A DNA stretch of 64,000 bases, from positions 1 through 64,000 of the forward strand of contig NZ_KB907451.1 of NCBI RefSeq assembly GCF_000382045.1, written 5' to 3'. The translations under genes were made by a program, and so were the position numbers. The DNA is from Variovorax atrisoli 110B (GTDB lineage Bacteria > Pseudomonadota > Gammaproteobacteria > Burkholderiales > Burkholderiaceae_C). A model generated the notes under the pieces. It saw only the letters and a list, made by a program, of their open reading frames with translations. It was not told the origin of the DNA and made no database searches. This document shows positions 7,193 to 16,309 of the stretch, in pieces; position 1 is the first letter of the stretch; every line of letters starts with the position of its first letter.

Positions 7193-8641
7193 ATGAGCAG
7201 CCACACATTCGTCGACCGCTTCGGCCTCTGGAGCGAAGACCAGCACGCGCAGGCCAGGGAACTGGTGCGCCGCATCGACGGCGGCGAGGTCGACCTCGTC
7301 CGCTTCGCCTGGCCGGACCAGCACGGCATCCTGCGCGGCAAGACGCTGGTCGCGGCCGAGGCGCGCTCGGCCCTCTGGGAGGGCGTCAACCTCACCTCGA
7401 CCCTGCTGGCCAAGGACACGTCGCACAAGACCGTGTTCCCGGTATTCACCCAGGGCGGCGGCTTCGCGGTCGAGGGCCTGCAGGGCGGTGCCGACTTCAC
7501 CATCGTGGCCGACCCCGCCACCTTCAAGGTCCTGCCGTGGTCGCCGCGCACCGGCTGGGTGATGTGCGACGCCTACATGGCCGACGGCAAGCCCTGCCCC
7601 TTCGCCACGCGGCAGATCCTGCAGCGCGCGGTGCGCCAGCTCGACGAGCTGGGGCTGGACCTCATCGCCGGCCTCGAGGTGGAGTTCCATGTCTTCAAGC
7701 TCGACGACGCGCGCATGGGGCTGGCCGACTCGGGCCAGCCCGGCGAGCCGCCGCGCGTGTCGCTGCTCTCGCACGGCCACCAGTACCTCACCGAGCTGCG
7801 CTACGACCGCGTCGACGGGCTGATGGAGCTGCTGCGCTCGCAGCTCATGGCGCTGGGCCTTCCGCTGCGCTCGCTCGAGATCGAATTCGGCCCCAGCCAG
7901 TTCGAGCTGACCTTCGGTCCCACGGCCGGCGTCATGCCCGCCGACACCATGGTGCTGCTGCGCAGCGCCATCAAGCAGGTCTGCCAGCGAAACGGACTGC
8001 ATGCCACCTTCATGTGCCGGCCGAAGATCCCGAACGTGATGTCCAGCGGCTGGCACCTGCACCAGTCGCTGCGCCGCAAAGGCGACGGGGTCAATGCCTT
8101 CATGCCGGAAGCCGCGGGCGGGCAGCCGCTGAGCGAGACCGGCATGCACTACCTCGGCGGCCTCAAGGCGCACGCCTGCGGCGCCGCGGCGCTGGCGAGC
8201 CCCACCATCAACGGCTACCGGCGCTACCGCCCCTTCTCGCTCGCGCCCGACCGCGCGATCTGGGCCAAGGACAACCGCGGCGCGATGCTGCGCGTGCTCG
8301 GCGGCCCGGGCCAGTCGGCCACCCGCATCGAGAACCGCGTGGGCGAGCCGACGGCCAACCCGTACCTGTACCTGGCGTCGCAGCTGTTCTCGGGCCTCGA
8401 CGGCATCCGCAACCGGATCGACCCCGGCCCCTCCGCCGACGCGCCCTACGAGACGCCGGCCGAGCAGCTGCCCCGTTCACTGGGCGACGCCCTCGCCTGC
8501 CTGCGCCGCGACGAGATGCTCAACGCGCAGATGGGCAAGACCTTCGTCGACTACCTCTGCCACATCAAGGAAGCGGAGATCGCCCGCTTCAACCTCGAAG
8601 TCAGCGAGTGGGAACACCGCGAGTACTTCGACATGTTCTAA
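7193..8641 (+). CDS. Glutamine-synthetase-like (gamma-glutamyl-amide) ligase
   Basis: 482 residues. Active-site signatures of the GS fold are intact: AGLEVEFHVF (about 159-168), IEFGPSQFELTFG, SGWHLHQSL, NGYRRYRPFSLAPDRAIW and IENRVGEPTANPYLYLASQL. It differs from housekeeping GlnA in length and lacks the usual adenylylation-type context. Family members outside GlnA join glutamate to amines (PuuA for putrescine, IpuC for isopropylamine, TdnQ-type for aniline). Its position between a Rieske oxygenase and a ferredoxin suggests activation of an amine substrate by gamma-glutamylation before or after oxygenation. The substrate is unknown. No companion glutamine amidotransferase is seen. Confidence 0.87.
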   Translation: MSSHTFVDRFGLWSEDQHAQARELVRRIDGGEVDLVRFAWPDQHGILRGKTLVAAEARSALWEGVNLTSTLLAKDTSHKTVFPVFTQGGGFAVEGLQGGADFTIVADPATFKVLPWSPRTGWVMCDAYMADGKPCPFATRQILQRAVRQLDELGLDLIAGLEVEFHVFKLDDARMGLADSGQPGEPPRVSLLSHGHQYLTELRYDRVDGLMELLRSQLMALGLPLRSLEIEFGPSQFELTFGPTAGVMPADTMVLLRSAIKQVCQRNGLHATFMCRPKIPNVMSSGWHLHQSLRRKGDGVNAFMPEAAGGQPLSETGMHYLGGLKAHACGAAALASPTINGYRRYRPFSLAPDRAIWAKDNRGAMLRVLGGPGQSATRIENRVGEPTANPYLYLASQLFSGLDGIRNRIDPGPSADAPYETPAEQLPRSLGDALACLRRDEMLNAQMGKTFVDYLCHIKEAEIARFNLEVSEWEHREYFDMF

Positions 8642-8646
8642 ACCCC

Positions 8647-8970
8647 ATGCCCACGATCCACTACATCCTCAAGGACGGCACCACGCGCGAGGTCGACGCC
8701 AAGGTCGGCGCCAGCGTGATGGAGACCGCCATCCGCGGCAACGTGCGCGGCATCGATGCCGAGTGCGGCGGCTGCTGCTCCTGCGCCACCTGCCACGTCT
8801 ACGTGGACGACGCCTTCATCGACCTGCTGCCGCCGCCCGACGACATGGAGAGCGCGCTGCTCGACGTCGTGGCGTCGGAGCGCCGGCCCGGTTCGCGGCT
8901 GAGCTGCCAGCTCAGCATCACCGCGGCCTTCGATGGCCTCACTGTGCGCGTGCCCGATACGCAGGTCTGA
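8647..8970 (+). CDS. Adrenodoxin-type [2Fe-2S] ferredoxin
   Basis: 107 residues, starting 5 bp after the ligase stop. Cluster ligands follow the C-X5-C-X2-C...C pattern in AECGGCCSCATCHVYV and SRLSCQL. The remaining sequence (IHYILKDGTTREVDAKVGASVMETAI, and DDMESALLDV) fits the Isc/adrenodoxin class used by Rieske oxygenases and P450s. It most likely passes electrons to the oxygenase encoded first in the operon; a ferredoxin reductase would have to come from elsewhere. An additional cysteine between the first and second ligand (CGGCC) is unusual. Confidence 0.88.
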   Translation: MPTIHYILKDGTTREVDAKVGASVMETAIRGNVRGIDAECGGCCSCATCHVYVDDAFIDLLPPPDDMESALLDVVASERRPGSRLSCQLSITAAFDGLTVRVPDTQV

Positions 8971-9068
8971 CGCCTGGCTCGGGCATCATCGCGCGCTTCG
9001 CTTGCACCCGGTTACACGAAAGCAGCGCCCCGTCGGGCGCATCCACTCCACCTGAAAGGTCCTTTTCC

Positions 9069-10268
9069 ATGACGATGACCAAGAGAACCCTCCTCTCGAC
9101 CCTGCTTCTGGCCGGCCTCGGCCTTGCGGGCGCCACGGCGCATGCGGCCGACGAGCCGCTGCGCATCGGCCTCATCGCCACCTACTCGGGCCCGTACGCC
9201 GACTACGGCCGCCAGTTCGACGCCGGCATCGCGCTCTACCTGAAGGAGCACGGCGGCAAGGTGGGCGGCCGCACCGTCGAGATCATCAAGAAGGACACTG
9301 CCGGCCCCGCGCCCGACGCCGCCAAGCGCATCGCGCAGGAGCTCATCGTGCGCGACAAGGTGAACGTGCTCACCGGCCTGGACTTCAGCCCCAACGCCTA
9401 CGCCGTGGGCGCCATCGCCACGCAGGCGAAGATCCCGACCATCGTGATGAACGCGGCCTCGTCGGCCATCACCACCAGCTCGCCCTACGTGGCGCGCCTG
9501 TCGTTCACCGTGCAGCAGGTCACCGACCCGATGGCGCGCTACATGCTCAAGGAAGGCATCAAGGACGCCTACACCGTGGTCGCCGACTACGCCTCGGGCG
9601 TCGACGCGGAAACCGCCTTCAAGAAGACCTTCACCGCCGGCGGCGGCAAGGTCTCGGGCGAGGTGCGCACGCCGATGAACAACCCCGACTTCTCCGCCTA
9701 CGTGCAGCGCATCAAGGACGCCAAGCCCCAGGCCGTGTTCTTCTTCTTCCCCTCGGGCGTGATGCCGCCGGCCTTCCTGAAGGTCTGGAAGGAGCGCGGC
9801 ATGGAGCAGGCCGGCATCAAGCTCTTCGCGACCGGCGAAGCCACCGACGACAGCTACCTCGACGCCACCGGCGACGTGGCGCTGGGCCTGGTCACCAGCC
9901 ACCACTACTCCTTCGCGCACCCGTCGCCGAAGAACCAGAAGTTCGTGAAGGACTTCGCCGCCGACAACGGCACCAAGCTGCGCCCGAGCTACTTCGCCGT
10001 GACTGCCTACGACGCCATGGCCGCCATCGACCTCGCGCTGGCCAAGACCAAGGGCGACACCTCCGGCGACAAGTTCATGGACGCGCTCAAGGGCCTGAGC
10101 TTCGAGAGCCCGCGCGGCCCGGTGGAGATCGACCCGGTCACGCGCGACATCGTGCAGACCGTCTACATCCGCAAGACCGAGCGCGTGAACGGCCAGCTGG
10201 TGAACGTGGAGTTCGACAAGTTCGAGCGCGTGAAGGACCCGGCGAAGGAAGGCACGGCCGCCAAGTAG
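9069..10268 (+). CDS. ABC importer periplasmic binding protein, branched-chain (HAAT) type
   Basis: 399 residues from the ATG at 9069 with AAAGG upstream; a longer frame to 8763 overlaps the ferredoxin and is rejected. Signal peptide MTKRTLLSTLLLAGLGLAGATAHA with AHA-A cleavage, then a type-I binding fold (LRIGLIATYSGPYADYGRQF). It should capture the substrate for the permease and ATPases that follow. The HAAT family transports amino acids, amides, urea and aromatic acids, so the name does not imply leucine. It is the fourth gene of the Rieske/ligase operon, 98 bp after the ferredoxin. Confidence 0.9.
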   Translation: MTMTKRTLLSTLLLAGLGLAGATAHAADEPLRIGLIATYSGPYADYGRQFDAGIALYLKEHGGKVGGRTVEIIKKDTAGPAPDAAKRIAQELIVRDKVNVLTGLDFSPNAYAVGAIATQAKIPTIVMNAASSAITTSSPYVARLSFTVQQVTDPMARYMLKEGIKDAYTVVADYASGVDAETAFKKTFTAGGGKVSGEVRTPMNNPDFSAYVQRIKDAKPQAVFFFFPSGVMPPAFLKVWKERGMEQAGIKLFATGEATDDSYLDATGDVALGLVTSHHYSFAHPSPKNQKFVKDFAADNGTKLRPSYFAVTAYDAMAAIDLALAKTKGDTSGDKFMDALKGLSFESPRGPVEIDPVTRDIVQTVYIRKTERVNGQLVNVEFDKFERVKDPAKEGTAAK

Positions 10269-10325
10269 GCGCGCTGCATCCGATCGTTCAGTCAATCAGC
10301 CAGCGAGTCAGCCAGCGGGAAATTC

Positions 10326-11186
10326 ATGGGCATCGTGATCTTCGACGGAGTGGCCTACGGCATGCTCCTCTTCCTCATCGGCGTGGGCCTGTCCATCACG
10401 ATGGGGCTCATGAATTTCGTCAACCTCGCGCACGGCAGCTTCGCGATGGTGGGCGGCTATGCCGCGAGCGTGCTGATGAGCCGGTTCGGCGTGGGCTTCG
10501 GCCTCTCGCTCGCCGCCGCCTTCGTGGCGGCGGCCGTGCTGGGCGCGGTGCTGGAGTTCGTGTTCTACCGGCGCCTGTACCGCGCGCATCCGCTGGACCA
10601 GGTGCTGCTGTCGATCGGCGTGGTGTTCGTGTCGATCGCAGCCTTCACCTACTTCTTCGGCCCGACGATGCAGCCCTTCGCGCTGCCGCCGGCGCTCGAT
10701 GGGCAGGTGTCGCTGGCGGGCCTGGAAGTGGGCCGCTACCGGCTCTTCCTGATCGTCTGCGGCGTGGTCGTGCTGGCCGCGCTGCTGCTGGGCCTGGGCA
10801 AGACGCGCTACGGCGCGATGGTGCGCGCGGCGGTCGACAACCAGCGCGTGGCCGGCGGCACCGGCATCCACGTGCAGCGGCTCTTCTTCCTGACCTTCTC
10901 GCTGGGCTGCGGCCTCGCGGGCCTGGGCGGCGCGCTGAGCCTGGGGATGCTGGGGCTGGAGCCCTCGTTTCCGCTCAAGTACCTCGTCTACTTCCTGATG
11001 GTGGTCTGCGTCGGCGGCGCGGGCACCGTCACGGGGCCCTTCATCGCGGCGCTGCTGGTCGGCATCGTCGACGTGGCGGGCAAGTACTACCTGCCGGAGA
11101 CCGGCGCATTCCTCATCTACGTCTTCATGATCGTCATGCTGCTGGTGCGGCCGAATGGCATCGTCGCGAAGAAGGGGCTCGCATGA
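10326..11186 (+). CDS. livH: LivH-type ABC permease
   Basis: 286 residues, about eight hydrophobic segments and the LivH hallmark near the N-terminus (GLSITMGLMNFVNLAHGSFAM). C-terminal VGGAGTVTGPFIAALLVGI is the conserved cytoplasmic loop region. Forms the inner-membrane channel with the LivM-type protein encoded next, whose start overlaps this stop (ATGA at 11183). Confidence 0.92.
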   Translation: MGIVIFDGVAYGMLLFLIGVGLSITMGLMNFVNLAHGSFAMVGGYAASVLMSRFGVGFGLSLAAAFVAAAVLGAVLEFVFYRRLYRAHPLDQVLLSIGVVFVSIAAFTYFFGPTMQPFALPPALDGQVSLAGLEVGRYRLFLIVCGVVVLAALLLGLGKTRYGAMVRAAVDNQRVAGGTGIHVQRLFFLTFSLGCGLAGLGGALSLGMLGLEPSFPLKYLVYFLMVVCVGGAGTVTGPFIAALLVGIVDVAGKYYLPETGAFLIYVFMIVMLLVRPNGIVAKKGLA

Positions 11187-12141
11187 AAGCCCTGAACCTT
11201 TCCCCCGCGCAGCTGCGCATCGCCGAAGCGGCCTTCTGGCTCGCGCTGGCGTCGAGTTTCTTCCTGCTGCCCGACAAGCTCACGCTGATGAGCCAGGTGC
11301 TGATCTTCGGCCTGTTCGCGGTGTCGCTCGACATGGCGCTGGGCTACGCGGGCATCCTCACCGTGGGCCATGCGGCCTTCTTCGGCGCCGGCGCCTATGC
11401 GGCGGGCCTGCTGGCCAGGTACGGCTGGAGCGAGCCCTTCAGCGGACTCGTGTTCGCGCTCGCTGTGTGCGGCGCGCTGGGCTATGCGCTGAGCTACCTG
11501 GTGGTGCGCGGCGCCGATCTCACGCGGCTGATGATCACCATCGGCGTGTGCGTGCTGCTCTACGAACTGGCCAACCGGCTCTCGGGCATCACCGGCGGCA
11601 CCGACGGGCTGCAGGGCGTGGTCATCGCGCCGGTGCTCGGCTTCTTCGAATTCGACCTCTACGGCAAGACGGCGTTCGGCTACGCCTTCGGCGTGGTGCT
11701 CGCGATGTTCCTGCTGGTGCGGCTGGTGCTGCGCTCGCCCTTCGGGCTGGCGCTGCGCGGCATCCACGACAGCCGCAAGCGCATGACGGCCATCGGCTCG
11801 CCGGTGGAGGCGCGGCTGCGCATGGCCTACGCCTTTTCGGCGGCGGTGGCCGGCGTGGCGGGCGCGCTGCTGGCGCAGACCACGCAGTTCGTCGGCATCG
11901 AATCGATCGGCTTCAACCGCTCGGCCGAAGTGCTCATCATCCTGGTGCTCGGCGGCACGGGGCGGCTCTATGGCGGGATGATCGGCGCCATCGTCTACAT
12001 GCTGGTGCACGACTGGTTCGCCGACATGAACCCGCAGTACTGGATGTTCTGGCTCGGCGTCTTCCTGATCGCCGCCGTCATGCTGGGACGCGGCGGCATC
12101 ATGGGCGCGCTCTCGCGCCTCGTTCGCACGGGGAAGGCGCG

Positions 12142-12145
<4 letters not shown>
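11183..12145 (+). CDS. livM: LivM-type ABC permease
   Basis: 320 residues with multiple membrane segments; FAVSLDMALGYAGILTVGHAAFFGAGAYAAG is the family signature region and LVLGGTGRLYGGMIGAI the ATPase-contacting loop. Second channel half of the importer. Both ends overlap neighbours by 4 nt (ATGA), so translation of the permease and ATPase genes is coupled. Confidence 0.92.
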
Positions 12146-12916
<771 letters not shown>

Positions 12917-12924
<8 letters not shown>

Positions 12925-13621
12925 AGCACTCGCCTTCGACAACGTCACCGCCGGCTATGGCAACGCCGTGGTGCTCGACCGGCTCGACTTCTCCCTGCAG
13001 CAGGGCGAGAGCCTCGCCATCCTCGGGCGCAACGGCGTGGGCAAGACCACGCTGCTCGAGACGCTGATGGGCAACACCCGCGTGATGCAGGGCGCGATCC
13101 GCTGGCAGGGCACGGACATCGTGCGCTGGCCCTCGCACCAGCGCGTGCGCGCGGGGCTGGGCTGGGTGCCGCAGGAACGCGAGGTGTTCCCCTCGCTCAC
13201 CGTCGAGGAGAACCTCACCGTGATCTCGCGCCTGGGCGGCTGGAACCTCAAGCGCGTCTACGACTTCTTCCCGCGCCTGCGCGAGCGGCGCAGCAACTAC
13301 GGCAACCAGCTCTCGGGCGGCGAGCAGCAGATGCTCGCCATCGGCCGCGCCCTCATGACCAACCCGAAGCTGCTGCTGCTCGACGAGCCCATGGAAGGCC
13401 TCGCGCCGATCATCGTGGAGGAACTGGCGGCGGCGATCCGCCGGCTGTGCGAATCGGAGGGGCTCGCGTCGATCGTGGTGGAGCAGCACCCGGTGCTGGC
13501 GCTGGAGATGACGCACAAGGCCATCGTGCTGGAGCGCGGCACGGTGGTGCATGCGGGGCCCAGCGCGGAACTGGCGGCCGACCAGGAGCTGCTGGAAGGC
13601 TTGCTGGGCGTCGGGGTTTGA
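12917..13621 (+). CDS. livF: LivF-type ABC ATPase
   Basis: 234 residues from the ATG at 12917, overlapping the LivG-type gene by 8 nt. Walker A LGRNGVGKTTLLE, signature LSGGEQQMLAIGRALM, Walker B LLLLDEPMEGLAP and H-loop VVEQHP. Last gene of the operon; a dispersed repeat with a GC-rich hairpin follows at 13625 and may help terminate transcription or protect the 3' end. Confidence 0.92.
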
Positions 13622-13624
13622 TTG

Positions 13625-13722
13625 CAGCCCCCCGCGGAACCGGCTTTGCCGGGCCGCAGGCGTCGCCCCCGGTAAGGAGGCTGGCGAAGCTATACGAAGC
13701 GCGCGAAGCCTGGGGCAGTACC
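13625..13722 (-). repeat. Dispersed intergenic repeat, copy A
   Basis: About 98 bp whose reverse complement matches 43196-43290 over most of its length, including CCCAGGCT.CGCGC, GCTTCGCCA and the hairpin block CGGCCCGGCAAAGCCGGTT. It contains the stem CCGGC-TTT-GCCGG. It fills nearly the whole gap between two convergent genes, where it can act as a bidirectional terminator or RNA-end stabiliser. The two copies lie in opposite orientation. Confidence 0.75.
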
Positions 13723-13726
13723 TGGC

Positions 13727-14887
13727 CTAGCTCAGCATCTGTCCGCGGCTGCCGATGACGGCCACGTCCACGAACTGGCCGCCTTCGCGGTTGGTGCGTC
13801 CGTAGTTGATCTTCACGCCGCCGAGGTCGAAGTTCTCGATGCTGGCGAGGCCCGACATCACCGAGGCGCGCGTGAGCGTGCCGCCCGCGCGGCGCATGCC
13901 TTCGGCGAGCACGGCCGCGTTCAGATAGCCCTCCAGGCTGGTGAGCGAGAAATCCTTGACGCCGTTGGCCACCATGTCGGCCTGGTAGCGGCGCACGACC
14001 TCGAACCTGGTCGCGTATGGCGAGGGCACGACGATCACGAAGCCCAGGCCCTTGGCCAGGTCGCCCATGGCCGACAGCGCGCTGGCCGTGATGGACAGGC
14101 CGTAGGCCGAGCTGCTGTTGCCCGCCTCGCGCAGCGCCTTCAGGAACACCGGCGCCGTGCCGGCCAGCCCGACCACCACCACCTGCGGCTTGGCCTTGGC
14201 GATGGCTGCTGCGGCGGGGCCCACTTCCATGCTGGTGGTGTTGGGCGTGGTCGCGATGACCGCGGGCTCCAGCTTGGCCTTGGCCAGCGCGCTCTTGAAG
14301 GCCGCCAGCACCGACTGGCCCAGCGGGTCTTCCGAATGCACGAGGCCGATACGGCTCTGGCCCAGCACGGCGGCGGTGCTCACCAGTTTCTCGACCTCCT
14401 GGTCGTAGTTGGCGCGCACCCAGAAGGTGTTGGGCGCATTCTTCTTGCGCAGCGAGATCGTGCCGGTGATGGGCCCCACCACGGCCATGCCGGGCACCGC
14501 ATCCATCACCTCGGCCGTCTGGCGCGTGCCCAGGGGGTGCACCAGCGCGAGCACCGAGCTGTCCTTCTCGAAGGCCAGGGCATTGGCCTTGGCCACGTCG
14601 GGCTTGAAGGTGTCGTCGGCCATCACGAGCTCGACCTTGGTGCCGTTGATGCCGCCGGCCTTGTTCAGCGCGTTGAAGAAGGCGCTGGAGCCCTGGTAGA
14701 GGCCCTGGCCGTTGGCCTTCTCGACGCTGCTGTTGTCGAAGGTCGTTCCCACGCGCACCGGCCGGTTCTGCGCGAGCGCCGGAAAGCCGAGGCCGGCGGC
14801 GGCAGTGGCGGCGGCCAGGCCGGTCAGCGCACGCCGACGGCTGGAGGAAAGCGGCGCAATCGACTCGCGCGGCATGGGAACGGTCAT
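13727..14887 (-). CDS. Orphan ABC periplasmic binding protein, HAAT type
   Basis: 386 residues from the ATG at 14887 (GGAG 9 nt upstream; a TTG at 14923 is less likely). Signal with SSRRRALTGLAAATAAAGLGFPALAQ, possibly Tat-type, then VRVGTTFDNSSVEKANGQGLYQG and a type-I periplasmic fold. Similar in class to the receptor at 9069 but with clearly different sequence. No permease or ATPase genes of its own are adjacent; it converges on the liv-type operon and could feed that transporter or another one elsewhere. Ligand unknown. Confidence 0.85.
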   Translation of the reverse strand: MTVPMPRESIAPLSSSRRRALTGLAAATAAAGLGFPALAQNRPVRVGTTFDNSSVEKANGQGLYQGSSAFFNALNKAGGINGTKVELVMADDTFKPDVAKANALAFEKDSSVLALVHPLGTRQTAEVMDAVPGMAVVGPITGTISLRKKNAPNTFWVRANYDQEVEKLVSTAAVLGQSRIGLVHSEDPLGQSVLAAFKSALAKAKLEPAVIATTPNTTSMEVGPAAAAIAKAKPQVVVVGLAGTAPVFLKALREAGNSSSAYGLSITASALSAMGDLAKGLGFVIVVPSPYATRFEVVRRYQADMVANGVKDFSLTSLEGYLNAAVLAEGMRRAGGTLTRASVMSGLASIENFDLGGVKINYGRTNREGGQFVDVAVIGSRGQMLS

Positions 14888-14983
14888 GGTCGAAGTCTCC
14901 GGAAGTGAATGCGTCTGTGACAAAAGTTCACACTCTTTCGAGGAATGTAACGCACCTTCCCGCCCGAAAGATGACCTTGGCGG

Positions 14984-16309
14984 CTACTTCTTGGCCGGCT
15001 TCGGCATGGCCGCCACATAAGGGGCGTCGGTCAGCGTGCCGAGGAAGGCGCTGATCTCGTCGATCTCCTCCTCCGTCAGTGCGGGTGTTGTGCCGGGGCG
15101 ACGGTTCATCGGGGTGGAGTTGACGTTGATGTTGCCCCGGTAGGCGGCGGGCACGTCGTCGAATGTCGGCTTGCCGTGGTACCACTTGGCGGGATCGGTG
15201 GAACGTGTGGCGTAGAACGCGACCGCCTCGCGCAGGGTGGTGAACACGCCGTTGTGCATGAAGCTCTGGCGCACCGCCACGTTGCGCAGTCCCGGCGTGC
15301 GGAAGTAGCCGCACCACTGGTTCGGCTCCGGCCAGCGCAGCCGGGCCGCCGTGCGGCACAGGCCGTTGTCGAAGCGGCGCGCATCGCGGTTGGCCGGCAG
15401 CGCGAGGTTGCGCGGCACGGCGATGGCGTCGTAGCCGAAGTCGGTGAAGAGCGAGCGCTCCGGCCGGCTCGCCGTGTCCGACAGCGTGTGGCACGACATG
15501 CAGTTGCCCTTGTCGGGGTTCTTGAACAGCGCGAGGCCGCGCATCTCCTGCAGGCTCAGCGGCGCTCGCTTGCGCAGGTAGTCGTCGAAGCGGGAGCTGA
15601 AGGGCGCCATCTCGTCGCTCTGCAGGTATGCCTGCAGCGCCTGGCCGATGCCCTTCACCGCCTGTTCGGGGTCGCGCAGCACGCGCGGCCCGAAGGCCAG
15701 CGACATCGCGGGAGCCAGGTCGGTGCCGCGCAGCTTGCGCAGCAGGCTCTGCGGCGAGGCGTTGTTCATCTCGTCGGGGTCGAACAGCGGGCCGCGCGCC
15801 TGCTCGGCAAGCGTGTCGGCGCGGCCGTCGGCGAAGAGGCCGCCGAAGGGCGAGGCGAAGGGCGCGTCGTCGTCCTGGTAGAAGTGCCGCCGCGGCACGT
15901 AGCGCACGTACAGCAGCGAGGGCGCCGTGCGTGCGCTGAAACGGCCCGGCCGGCTGCCCTGCGGCGTGCGCGGGCCCGACAGCGAGGCCGCGTTGAGCGT
16001 CGAGGTGAAGGCGCGCAGCGGATCGTGGCAGCTCGCGCACGAGGTGCCCTGCGGCTGCGAGAGGCGCGTGTCGAAGAAGATGCGCCTGCCCAGCGCGGCG
16101 AGCGCCGGGTCGGGCCTGAACGTGGCCTCGGTGGGATCGATGCGCGCGGAGACCTTGGGCGTGGCGCCGATGCGTTCGACGACCACGCTCGGCGGGCCGC
16201 CCGGGTTGATCTCCACGGTAGTGGTCGCGGCAAGGGCGACGGCGGCCGCACCCGCCCAGACTACGCAGGCAGCCGCCATCGCCATCGCCGGCGCGGCGCG
16301 CATCGTCAC
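14984..16309 (-). CDS. Di-heme cytochrome c peroxidase / MauG-family protein
   Basis: 441 residues with an N-terminal signal sequence (AAACVVWAGAAAVALA). Two c-type heme sites, CASCH (91-95) and CMSCH (about 270-274), match the family architecture; distal candidate ligands include MNRRPG near the C-terminus. Periplasmic members reduce peroxide or oxidise protein side chains. Its start overlaps the stop of the exported phosphoesterase gene (16306) by 4 nt, so the two are co-translated; the functional link is not known. Confidence 0.88.
   Translation of the reverse strand: MTMRAAPAMAMAAACVVWAGAAAVALAATTTVEINPGGPPSVVVERIGATPKVSARIDPTEATFRPDPALAALGRRIFFDTRLSQPQGTSCASCHDPLRAFTSTLNAASLSGPRTPQGSRPGRFSARTAPSLLYVRYVPRRHFYQDDDAPFASPFGGLFADGRADTLAEQARGPLFDPDEMNNASPQSLLRKLRGTDLAPAMSLAFGPRVLRDPEQAVKGIGQALQAYLQSDEMAPFSSRFDDYLRKRAPLSLQEMRGLALFKNPDKGNCMSCHTLSDTASRPERSLFTDFGYDAIAVPRNLALPANRDARRFDNGLCRTAARLRWPEPNQWCGYFRTPGLRNVAVRQSFMHNGVFTTLREAVAFYATRSTDPAKWYHGKPTFDDVPAAYRGNINVNSTPMNRRPGTTPALTEEEIDEISAFLGTLTDAPYVAAMPKPAKK

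Noticed and set aside
5680..7551. 623-codon minus-strand ORF opposite the Rieske gene
   Set aside because: Antisense of two genes with complete active-site motifs; no recognisable domains.
8647..8970. Aniline-dioxygenase (tdn/dca) type cluster
   Set aside because: No small subunit, amidotransferase or reductase, and the oxygenase is of the single-subunit phthalate-dioxygenase type.
8763..9068. N-terminal extension of the binding-protein gene
   Set aside because: Overlaps the ferredoxin in another frame; the ATG at 9069 has a signal peptide and ribosome site directly after it.
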